DNA from: Patiria pectinifera
Taxonomy: Eukaryota > Echinodermata > Asteroidea > Valvatida > Asterinidae
Direction of reading: 5' to 3'
Length of the DNA: 64,000 bases
NCBI GenBank assembly: GCA_029964075.1
Contig: CM057134.1
Location: forward strand, 20,748,905 to 20,812,904
In this document: positions 45,001-57,000 of the stretch, in pieces
Layout: each line of letters starts with the position of its first letter
How positions within the stretch are numbered: the first letter of the stretch is position 1
Notes under the pieces: model-generated
Told to the model about the DNA's origin: nothing
The model's input: the letters and a program-made list of their open reading frames with translations, nothing else
Database searches by the model: none
Translations under genes and position numbers: made by a program

Positions 45001-48000
45001 ACTATAAGATCTTGGCCGTGCCATGACAGATTTGAATGAAATTTGGTATGCTTGTGAAAATAACACGGCCAAGCACATATGTGTAGAGTCTCAGTTCAAT
45101 AGAACAAAGCATGCTGTAATTACCTTTGTTTATAATTCACACTACAAATTATCCCTTTATCCTTTACATAGTCAATGAAAAAGTTACCATTTTACGATAC
45201 CCTGCAGAAGGGCATGTACATTAACACATAAAATTGTACTTTTCAACATATTGTAGCTAATTAGAGCAGAATACCTAGGCCACGATGGCCCAGCGCCTGA
45301 ATTCCCGCACTTGCAATAATGAGTGCTTCAGCACGGGGTGTACCCTCGGGGTCCACTCGATAGTCCGAAAGTTAAAAGGTCCGAAAAATTCCCATACCGG
45401 GGTTCATTATAGTCACAAAATGAAATAAGGTTCGTTAATCCGAGCATTAAATTTTGATGATAAAGTCAGAAGGTTCGATAGTCAAAATTAAAGGGTTAGT
45501 TAGTCCGAAGATTCATTAATCCGAAAACACACCAGGTTCAATAGTCCAAATGTAATAAAATTCGATGCTGTCAATTCGGACTATCGAACTTAATCGTCCA
45601 GTTGGACTATCGAACTTTCGAATTACACGTATTTAACCTTACTTTATAAGCAGACAAATTATAAAACCACAAACAACACAGAAAATGTGTGTGTGCGCAC
45701 GCCTCAGCCAGAAGGTTTTTATTCAAAAATGTCGGGTACCGAAATCTGGGCAGCCGACCTATCATCCATGTAGCACACTATTATTAATATCAATATTCAC
45801 ATTTTGGGCACCACAAAGGCCCAGAGCACCGATAGCTCATCCGAGCACCATTTGACTCGGAGACCATAGCTCTTCCGTTTTTTGGGCACCCACAAAGGCC
45901 CAAGGGCAGCTCCAAGCACCATTTGACTCGGAGCACCACAGCTCAATCATCAATGCAATAAATGACCTATTTACGATAGGCCGAACTGAAAAACTATTAA
46001 GAAAGTGCCAGTAAACTTTATAACACCACAAAGCTTGTGATAAATTGTTTCTATGTACATGTACATACATTGTATGCCAAGTCCACAAAAGATTTTGATG
46101 CACCGTTCTTTCTTCATTTGAACTTACAGAAGACGGAACGGTTCATCTTCCCCTGTTGTACTGACTCTGGGGAAGACATGTTGACAGCAAATAAAATGCA
46201 AACTTAAACAATTACGTACAATTAACAATGAAAATGTAGGACAACAAAACAAAATTGAAACGTAAAAAATAAACATAACATGTACAATAAAACACAAATT
46301 AAACTAAACCCAACATTACTGTATGCCCCGCGATGAATGTAAACCCCCAAATTACTGTAAGCCCCGCGACGAATGTACCCCAAAATTACTGTATTAGTCC
46401 CGCGACGAATGTAAACCCCAAAATTGCTATAAGTCCCGCGACAAAATTGTAAACCCCAAAATTACTTAAAGCGGGGTACCAGTCTACATGAACTGGTATA
46501 CAACAACCTATCACTGCAGCGTGGCCGCGCAACATAGACTGTACACGTGCAACTTTTGCGTTTATTTGGAGGCCGAGGGGGCGTAATCATACACGAAGTC
46601 ACGAAGTCGGATGGAGGGGATTTTTTTTGGGGGGGGGGGGGCAGCCACCGTAATCAATTAAATTGTGTCAGATTGGGCATTTTTTTTCTCTTTTGAGAAG
46701 TGATTTATAGCTGAGAACATAGCAAGGATGGACCGATATGTGCAGGCTAAGTTCAGGGAATAATTTTTATTGTTGGAAAATTGCAAGAAAATTTGCCAAT
46801 TTGCCGCCGTGAAGTACTATTCAAAGGGGGGAAAAAATGGGTTTGGGGTTTTGTTATAATCATCAGCAGGACTGTTGCTCATTCTTTTGTACTTTTTGGG
46901 CTAGGAGTCAAAATGATCCGAGGACCGAAGGCTCAGCGAACATTTTTGATTGAGAATATTTCTGTTGATTTACATTGGTATGGATACCAGTGTAGTTACA
47001 TAATTGAGCTGCCCAGAGTGTATTTGTTAGGTTTTTTAATATGTAAAATACGCATTTTAGGAAGTTCCGGTTGCGATACAAGGCGGTGGCGGTGGGTGGG
47101 TTAACTTGTCAACACATAAACCGCTTGCGGGCCGATTAGGTTAGTATATTCCCATGCAGAGAGCAGGATTTAAAAAAAAAAACATCTCCGGTGTAGGCGA
47201 TGCAAGGTTTGTTTTCCTACATTTATGGGGGTTTTTTCTAATTCACTTAATGATGTGATTTATACAGGTGATAATAATTATGCCGTCCCACCTGCTGTTT
47301 TTGTGACGGGTGAAACAGAGGATATTTTGGGGTGCTTTTTCCGAACTCCATCAGCCACCATATGTTTAGTCTTCTATGTATTCACTCCAAAATTTGTCCT
47401 CCAAAAAGTGAGTCCTAAAAATTACAGCGTGCGGTTACAAGACTTATAGTCATGCTGGTCGCAAGATAAAGTCAGAAATGTTCATCAGTTCGCAGAGCCT
47501 TCAGTCCTCAGATCATTTGACTCCTTTCCCAAAAGGTAAAAAGAAAGAGGAACGGCCTTCCTGCTGATGCTGATAACAAAACCCAATTATATTCCCCGTT
47601 TAATCAACTTTACTTCACGGCGGCAAATTGGCAATTTTCTTGGAATTTCCAACAATTAAAATTATTCCCTGAACTTAGCCTGCACATATCGGTCCATCCT
47701 TGCTATGTTCTCTATTAATCACTTCTCAAAAAAGAAAAAAAATGCCCAATCTGACAATATTAATTAATCATGGTGGCTGCCCCCCCCCCAAAAAAAATTC
47801 CCCTCCAATCCGACTTGACATGTCACATAGTGGCTTCGTGTAGTTACGCCCCCTCCAAATAAACGCAAAAGTTGCACGTGTACAGTCCGTGTAGCGCGGC
47901 CACGCTGCAGTGATAGGCCATTGTGTACCAGTCCATGTAGACTGGTTCCCCGCTTTAAGTAATTTTGGGGTTTACAATTTTGTTGCGGGACTTACAGTAA

Positions 48001-51000
48001 TTTTGGGGTTTACATTCGTCGCGGGACTTACAGTAATTTTGGGGTACATTCGTCGCGGGGCTTACAGTAATTTGGGGGTATACATTCGTCTCGGGACTTA
48101 CAGTAATTTGGGGGTTTACATTCGACGCGGGACTTACAGTAACTTTGGGGTTTACATTCGTCGCGGGACTTATAGTAAATTTGGGGGTATACATTCGTCG
48201 CGGGACTTACAGTAATTTTGGGGTATACATTCGACACGGGACTTACAGTAATTTGGGGGTTTACATTCGTCGCGGGACTTACAGTATTTTTGGGGTATAC
48301 ATTCGACGCGGGACTTACAGTAATTTTGGGGTTTATATTCGACGCGGGACTTACAGTAATTTTGGGTTTAGATTAATGTGTGTTTTATTGTACATTTAAC
48401 ACAAATGTTTTATTTGTTATGTTTAATTTGTGTATTTATTTTTGTACGATTCAATTTGTTTTGGGTTTCTTTATTTTGTTGTCCTACATTTTTATTGTTA
48501 TTTGTACGTTATTGTTAATTATTTTGCATTCATAAATACCTCAGACAGTTTAGCTATTCCTATTGGTCGAGATCCCGTCACGTGGCCGGTCTTAAACGGA
48601 TGATAAAGACATGACTAGGCTGGTCTTAAACACTTTTCAAGTATCACAATAAAATGTGGACTCCTAAAAATCCAGTGCCTCTTACCGTTTCATTGGTTGA
48701 ACGTTCACAATCATCACGTAGGCATGCGCAACACTACCAGTGAGTCAGAATTTTACAGTTCAAAATTCCAAACGCAACGCCCCAGATGCGTTCTGCGCGA
48801 CATCGCGCAGAACATGCCACGCGCGCGTCAATCGCCATAAAAGGGTTGTTTACATCTTACTCGCCAGCTGAACACTCCATTATTTTGCCAGAGGGATGTT
48901 TCAAAAAGCATGAAGTGAACTTGTTGAACAAAATTGGGATTTTTTGAACGAATTATTTGATATTTTTTAACCGAAAAGGTATTTATGAATGGGAATAAAT
49001 ATGTGCTCGGTCGGTATTTATCACTCTGTTTAAGACCACTTAGAGTCTGGGTGCTGATAATTACCCTCGCCTCCGGCTCGGGAAATTATCAGCACCCAGA
49101 CTCTAAGTGGTCTTAAACAGAGTGATAAAAACCTCTCGAGCACACATTTATTCCCTTATTTAATTTTATTGTATTTTTGTTTAACTTTAATTTTGTGATT
49201 GTCTTTTTTGCCCTAATGGCCGCCCATAAATTATTATGGTCCCCATGCAATCATGAGGTCTTGATAAGCTGCCCTGAGTGAGAGACCGCATGTGAAAGAT
49301 CAAGACGTTGTAGACTGCCTCATTAACCAAGTTCACACTTCTGGCCTTCAGTTAGGGGTGCACACCGGTAAATAGGCCAAAATCCATCCGCCGAGCTCAT
49401 GAATAAATGTTATACCCTCAAAATATTATATATTAGAGAGTTCTGAGCGCCGTAAAATTGGGAAATTGAAGTGATATGGTAATGAACCTCTGGCCCGGAC
49501 TTGGGTCTTCCAATTTTAAGCATTTTGGATGCTATTGGCCTCGAAAGTGGCGCTATTTTGCTATCGTGTGGAGGGATCGTTTTTCAAGATGGCTACTTTT
49601 CCACTTTGGGGAAAATAGGGGACGTCTTCTTTGGGTTAAAATATCTCGAAAAGTCAATGATCAACCCACCAGAAAATGAAAAGAAAACGAAAGATAACAT
49701 GTTAATAATAATTTTTCTGTGCAGCTTGAATACCCGTGAGAGTTCTGAGTATTTTAAAAATAATTTTGAAGTATGGGCATTTAGCTGCACTAATGTATAT
49801 GGGAATTTATTAGCAGGGTTGCATCCTTAGACATACGCGTAATATTAATGGCCTTAGCTTATATAGGGCGCCCTCATCTGGTTACCGTTCCCGGCGATCC
49901 GACGTCAATCGTGTGTGATGTCATCAATATCAGTGCAGTAAGTCCGACTTGACGGATAAGCCAGTCAGAACCACCCCCCCCCCCCATGATATGTAGTTAA
50001 TCATATTTGTATATGCATTACATGATTATGCATGATGTATGCTAAGGCCAAAAAATATATATATTCGGTCTCTGGTCAGACCAAAGTTCCGGAATTGACG
50101 CGGTCACGCGGCTTTTTTTTTTTTTTTTTTTTGCTTTTTTTTTTTCCTCCAAGCTTGGATTGTACAGACAAGGTGGGTACTATTTTGCTTTTTTTGGTGT
50201 CCTCATGTACATTGGTGTCCTCCATAATTTGCCTTGGTGCTTTCGATCATTTGCCTTGGTGCAATTTCCCATTCCTTGGTGCTCTTTGGTAAAAAAAATT
50301 GAGAAGGTGAGGAAATAGATGGCGCTGTTGGAGCTACCGCGGAACATTTTGGAAAAAAAAAAGATCGACGCGCATGTTTAAAATCGACGCGCGCGCTGAC
50401 CAGAGACCGACTTATTTTTTTTTTTTTTGGCCTAACAGTGCGCCAATCAAAGTAGCCAAACATTTAGACTCGCTCATTTTAACCAAGGTAATAGACGTTT
50501 AAAAAATCGTCTGTTAAAACATTATGCATAGGCCTATGCGTTAAAAGTCACGGTGCTCATATATCGCACGGTACTACTTGTATACATCGAGCGTGACTGT
50601 GTACGGTTGCGCCAGTACAACGAGCAACGAACGACTTGAACACGCTGCGTCAAGTAAGAGCGGTACGTACAATCGGTACAACCTCGAAATCAATGATTAA
50701 ACCAAAAAAAGTACGTTCTGTGAACCAAATTGCAGAAATTTTCTCCACCTATTTTGTTTGGCACCTGAGACCAACTTGACTTGGGACCGAGTTGACCCCG
50801 ACTTAGTTAGTTTCGAGTCAAACTTGGTCCCAATCCAAGTCAGTTCGAGTCAATCATTACCAGGTCAACCTCGGCACCACGTTAACTCGGTCTCAGGTCT
50901 ACTCGGTCCCAAGTCAACTCGGTCCCAAATCAACTTGCTGGGTGGAACTGCTGTAGCGAGGCACCGTGGAGCGAAAATCTAACTGCGTCATGTTAGGGGC

Positions 51001-54000
51001 CGTGCCATGTTAGGGTACATCATCAAAACGAGTTAAAGTGGTTACATGTACTGTACGTCATACAACGCTGAGGCTACGCCATGCTGAGGTTTATACGCAG
51101 TCCACACAAACCTTCCTTATATTATATGTAGCGGTGCCCACAAAATGACGGCATCGTTAAGTAAGGCAAACAAAAAAAATATTCGGTCTCTGGTCAGACC
51201 AAAGTTCCGGAATTGACGCGGCCACGTGGCTTTTTTTTTTTTTCCTTTTTTTTTTTTTTTCTTCAGCTTGGATTGTACAGACAAGGTGGGTACTATTTTG
51301 CTTTTTTGTGTCCTATTCACACTACACCAGCCCAGCTGCGTTTTGCGCGACATCGCGCAGTATACGCGCGGCGCGCACGCCAATCTCCTTATAAGGTAAT
51401 GAGTTGTAGAGGGACATTCCATATTATTGTAAGAGGGGTGTTTAAAAAACATGAAGTAAAATTGTTCAACAAAATGGTTGGCAACGTCTTGTTTTTTATT
51501 TGTTTTGATTTTTGGACCGTGACCGAAAAGGTGTTTATGAATGGAAATAAATATGTGTTCGGTCGGTATTAAACACTCTGTTTAAGACCGGTGGGAGTCT
51601 GGATGGGTGATAATTACCCTCGGTAATGATCACCCATCCAGACTCCAACCGGTCTTAAACATTCGCTCGTACCCCCGCCCTGCAAACAGGGCGCTGGTAA
51701 GGGCTGATGCAACCTCGTCCCCAGTGCTTACTTTATTTCCAACCGCGTTTCCAATAGTAAACCCTGGATAGGAAACTTTCTTCCTATATCCTGATTGGAT
51801 ACCGCAATTGCTAGTAATGGTTTTTATCGTGTACTTGGTGCTATATATTCACAACGTGCAGTACGTGTTTTTCGCGATCATTCGTCCACGCCTCCTCGAA
51901 AATACTAATTTCCTTTACAATTTGCTCATATTAATATGAAATATGATACTGCATGTTGTCTCGATGAGATCGTAACAGTTTGATTTCAAAAATCGTGTTT
52001 TCGTAACGCACGCCGTGCTCGCGCTGCTACGAATTGACTCTGTTTTTACCCCAGACACCGCATACAAAAACAAACGCTAATGTGTAACGCATATCCAGGC
52101 ACCAGACTGTTTCTCATTTGCATACGTGTGCAAAAATCTTGCACATGCAAATGATCCAATACCAGGGTGAGAGAGCAGGTAGTGGTGGGCGCGTACTGCT
52201 CGACACCCTGGGGACGAGGTTGGGGCTGATGAGCTTCACAGAATCTTGTGAAGGAAGTACAGATTGACCTTCGCATGCAGCTAGCGCGCTACGCATAATG
52301 GGTACCGGAAGCTAGTTTGTGTGACGCGTTCTACGTCACGTGTCACGCAAATCTATCCAATGAAAGCTCAAATGACGTCTTCACTGACCAGCGTCCTGTT
52401 TGCAGGGCGGGGGGTACGAGCGAATCTTAAACAGAGTTTCGCTCGTACCCCCGCCCGGCAAACAGGACGCTGGGATACTGTGATGAATTCACGCTGTGAT
52501 TGGTTGGATTTTGCGTGAACAGTGACCTGTGCGTCATCAAGGTCATGACTCTGCAACGTTTGAAACGGCCGTTAAGTCTGATTCATTACTCTTTTATTCC
52601 AGTTTAGAGATTTTTTTCTCTTTGAAAAGCGTAATAATGTAGGAAATTCTGTAAAATTTAACTGTGTTGTAAATTTACAATTCCGGTCACTCGCTCAGCC
52701 TCCGTTTTGAATCACGAAACGGTCGGATGGTCCGCAATGAAACAGAAATCACATCCGGTATGGAATGTGCGCAATTCTATGGGAAGTTTTCGGATAGTCT
52801 TGAGCAGCTGCAGCCAGATGCTTTGTACATAGGTCATAGGCCATTCCTTCTCAAAATTCTGTGAAGCTCATCAAAGTATCCCAGCGTCCTGTTTGCAGGG
52901 AGCGGGTACAAGCGAAAAACGGAGTATTATAATACCTCCCGAACACTCATTTATTCCCTTAATAATGTAACCCAATGAAATTGTAATTGCAGGCCAAATA
53001 AAATCATTTTGTTTTTACTCAAAAAGTTATCTTCCACCTTCTCAGGGTGTATCCTTTGTTATTTGGGACGCTTTACTTTTCTTACATTATTATTTCTTTT
53101 ATATAGAACTAGAGGCAGAAGCAAAGGCTAACTTACAAGAACAACAGGCAGAAGCAGAGGCCGCTGTCGATCTGCGGTAAAGCCAAAAGCGCCCTCAATC
53201 TAAAAGCCAATGTGGAGAAATAACCACGCGAAATGGAGATTAGAGTTACATGTCGACCATCGTCAACATGCATAAAATAGGCCTACTTAGGATGCATAGC
53301 TTCAAAGGCATATAGGATTATTGCAAGTCATGCATTTTGCTGCTTTCAAAGATTTTTGCTCCATTCCAACATTTAAAGAAAAGTGTTCAAAACCTTACCT
53401 GTTGAAGTTTCACGGATGTTGATATCACACTTTTTGAGGAAACAGTGAAAGCCATGCACGATATTTTTATCGTGAAGCACGATTTCGTCAATAGTACTTT
53501 TCATTTTCAAAAATCAGTCAATTGATAATCGTTAGAAATCAACTCCTTTTTTTCTTCGAAATGACAGCAAGCCAGACAGGATAATTGCACGGTGCAATTT
53601 TGGATAAGCTTCTTTGATAATAATCCGGTAGCTTACTTTTGGGATGAATGCAACTAATCCTTAATACAATACAAATGATTACCACTACCATGTTGAACAC
53701 TTTAAATCTACATATGCAGAAAGTTGTTCAGATGCAGTGGCGATTTTAGACTTCGGGTTAAAAATAATTTTACAATTTCGAGGAATTGTATTTGATTGTA
53801 CGATAAAATGTTTTCATTTTTTAAGTTTTGAAACAAAAGTAAGGACCAAAATGAAAATATATCGGAACGGATGAATTTGAGGGCAGGTGAAAAGTTTGGT
53901 AATTTTTGCAGGAAATTGAAAATTTTGCGTAGTAAGCTTTTTGCAAGGCATTTTTAATGGATATAACTGTGCACGTTATTACATCTGGTCAATCTGTAAT

Positions 54001-57000
54001 ATTTTTTCATAATTGTTCTTTAAACAACTTTGATAACAGACAACCTCTTCCCGCAGGGACTTCTTCATTTTCAACCTCGTTTTCAATTGTAAGAGAGTAA
54101 AACTGCCTTCGGCACACCGCACACTCTCCGCCCCGACAGTACCTCTCTGGGTCTGCCCATGAATATGTCTAGTTATTAGGAGATACCATTTTTCTTTATC
54201 GCGAGAGGGGCACTGTTGCTTTTTGATGGCCAGCTCAGTGACCATTTTATTCGCGTGAGGAGGAGCACTAGTATTTTTAAAGGCCAGTTTTCCATGAGAG
54301 CGGCACAATGTCACGGTTGCGAACAGGGCACTCATTGTGCTTTCGGGAGCAGTTTTACATCTCGAGTAGTTATCGCGAGAGGAGCACTATCGTTTTTGAT
54401 GGCCAATTTTCCATCTCGAGAGGGGCACAATTTTATTATTGCGAGAGGGGTATTTGTGCTTTCACGGGATAGTGTTTCATCTCGAGGAGGTAAACAAAAG
54501 TTAAGAGCACATTGCCAAGCATCTGTTTGGGAGCAGGATTTAATCCTCCTTCCCATCGATCCGGATCCGCTCAAGCTTGGCTGGACAAGAGTGTTGATAT
54601 TATAGTGGCTTAATTGGTCCCAGTTTTGGCAAACGTTTCCCCGGTCCTTTTGAAATGACTAATAACATTCCAGGATAGTTTATCAGTTCAAATTAGATTT
54701 TAAAATATCTGAATTAAGCAGCTTATCGTTTACTTTGAATTTCTAGACTACTTTTCCTATGTGAAAACATTGGAAAGTTACAGGCATGCCTCTTGAAAGA
54801 GGCTTAGGTTATCAGGTTTTCCTTTTGATATATCTAATCTGGAGGGGCTACCACAAGCCCACTTTATAATACCAATATTCATAAACCTTCACAAACCTCG
54901 CCACTGTTTTGTATATCATGTTTGGATCCAGGCGAGTGGCATTGCCCCCATTTTTCCCTGCAATATTTTCCTTTAAAACACATGGGAAGAGGAGTGTGGC
55001 ACCACTGGTACCACAAAACCGTGGGTTTTGAATTAATTAGACTTCCAAGCCGGACAATAGCCCTGGCTGTTCGCGAGAACACAATTTTGACCCTATCGTG
55101 TTGTGCACATTACATGTGAATCCATTTTGCGCCACACTCATGGCTTGCAATGAAGCCCAAAAAAAACAAAAATCAAAATCAAAGTAGTATTATACGAATT
55201 ACGAACCATGTTCATTATTTACCATGGTTTTGAAACTGCTTATCGACTAATATAATTATGAGTGACACATTGTGTATAGCACACTGTAAGAGCACCTGTT
55301 CCCAAGGGTGCAGGTGAATGTGGGTCGGGGACGGATTCCCCATACAACACTGTTGCCCCTTTCACTGCATTCCCTGGGTCTCAACTTGAAGGGGAAAAAA
55401 GGTACTTGCCTTGAATGTTCACTTGAGCCGCAGGTTGCGACCGGTCTTCACCACCGGTCTGTTCAATCTGCATTGGTTCTGCATTGATTGAGTATAACAA
55501 ATAGTCATGTAATAATCTCTAGTTTGATTTTCTTGACAAAGGACAGTGTACACTTATGGAATATGCCCTTGCACATCAAGGGTCTATGATATGCGAGCAG
55601 ATTCGGCGATTAAAGGAATATTACGGCCTGGAATGCGCCCCATTGGGCTACAAAACGCGTTTTAAACGAAATGAAATTAAATCAAAAGAACATTTAAAAG
55701 TAGAATACAACTGTCCGCACAACCATTCTTTAAAAACTGGGCGTGTTTGTATTATTCTCGCGAGAACCAGTGTGTACCACACGTTATCCACGCAGCCCAG
55801 ACTCCTGTACAACGTCTGATAAAAGCATGCAGATAAATGCGATCTCGCACCTCAGCCAATTGGAGTCGATTTTACTTTTTGAACAAAATGTGTTCATATT
55901 TTGAACTTTACTGATTAAAATTGAGTTTTCTTTGATACACAAGGTCTGGTTGGATCGTCATGAAACTTGGTGGAAAGTAAGATAATAGTATTAGTATGCA
56001 AAATCCAAAGTGATGTCATAAAGACGTAAGCGGTCGATTTGTACATGATTTTTGTGCATTTTAAAATATATTTCTTGAATATGTACATTTAAAAAAAATG
56101 TTTTGTGTATGAACCACCTAACTTCCGGTTTTATGACACAATATATCAAAGAGAATAAGCACAAATTTAACACTGAAAAATACAGAGGAGGTAATTTCGA
56201 AATCTACAGGCAGTGCCGAATTGGAGTTTCTCTACCACTGTTCAAAATCATGACATGTACATGATTTATTAATTTGCACAAGTCATTTTGTCGCTAGTGG
56301 ACCTTGGCCGGGAAGGTTGTTTGCCGTTTTCCTTGAAATGTTTCCTTGACCTTGCTATATTATAGCATTATTCAACTTTAACAAATAGCAAGGTTCATCC
56401 TGCGGTTACACACATTAGCTTGCCTATTACGCCGATTCCAGTGTATTTTCGTTTCAATAAAATAGCTATTCATTCTTTACCCTCTTCAAGTTGTTCCTCA
56501 TAAAAAAACTAGACTGATAAAATATCTTCAACTAGACTGATAAAATATCTTCAACTTGCCCCAAACTTGCCATCTACCGATAAACATGTAGATGAATTTG
56601 GTCCTTTAGTCTTTTATATTTACCATTACTTGTATCAAACAAATGACACTGCAAACGACCTCCTTGGTTAGAATATACACACAAACATCATCCAACAAAA
56701 CATGGTTCATGTTGCCACACTATATTCATTATTTCGTACAACCGTAAAATGCGTCAGTGGTGGGAAGCTGAATGTTGCAGTCTCTCTATCAAAATAGACA
56801 AAACTTGGAAATAGAGTTTGCAAATAACGTGAACTTTTCACAGTTACCAGGCAATAACTTGTAAATAATCCCTCTGTTATTTTTATGAAATGGAGCGAGC
56901 CACGTATATTCTTTTTAATATTTGTTTTTTGTTTCTTCTAATTCGGTAACTTTCTTTTTTTGAAAATTTTGACTCACCCTGTACATGTACTTTTGGATAC

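Larger units (their letters stand above)
46194..48532. mobile_element. Fold-back element with minisatellite arms
   Basis: Left arm 46194 to about 46885 and right arm about 47555-48532 are inverse complements: aatgcaaa ends, a tgtaggacaacaaaa section, a minisatellite, a tgtaccagtccatgtagact section, and inner tgccgccgtgaagta. The array has about four units on the left (46320-46470) and about twelve on the right (47950-48370). The centre, about 670 bp, has no recognisable transposase. No clear target duplication is seen. Confidence 0.75.
51316..53444 (-). repeat. Right arm of the large inverted repeat
   Basis: Inverse complement of 32754-33727 plus 41902-42552, with a 513-bp MITE inserted at 51710. 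It lies inside intron 2 of paralogue 2 and carries an inverted copy of exon 4. It shows the empty site of the hAT element at 52478-52485. Confidence 0.7.

Noticed and set aside
46320-48370. Possible CRISPR array
   Set aside because: Units are tandem without variable spacers and lie in an animal-type fold-back element.
47910-48399. Repetitive Tyr/Gly/Arg-rich frames
   Set aside because: They are the translation of the 36-bp minisatellite in the fold-back arm; every frame stays open because of the unit length.
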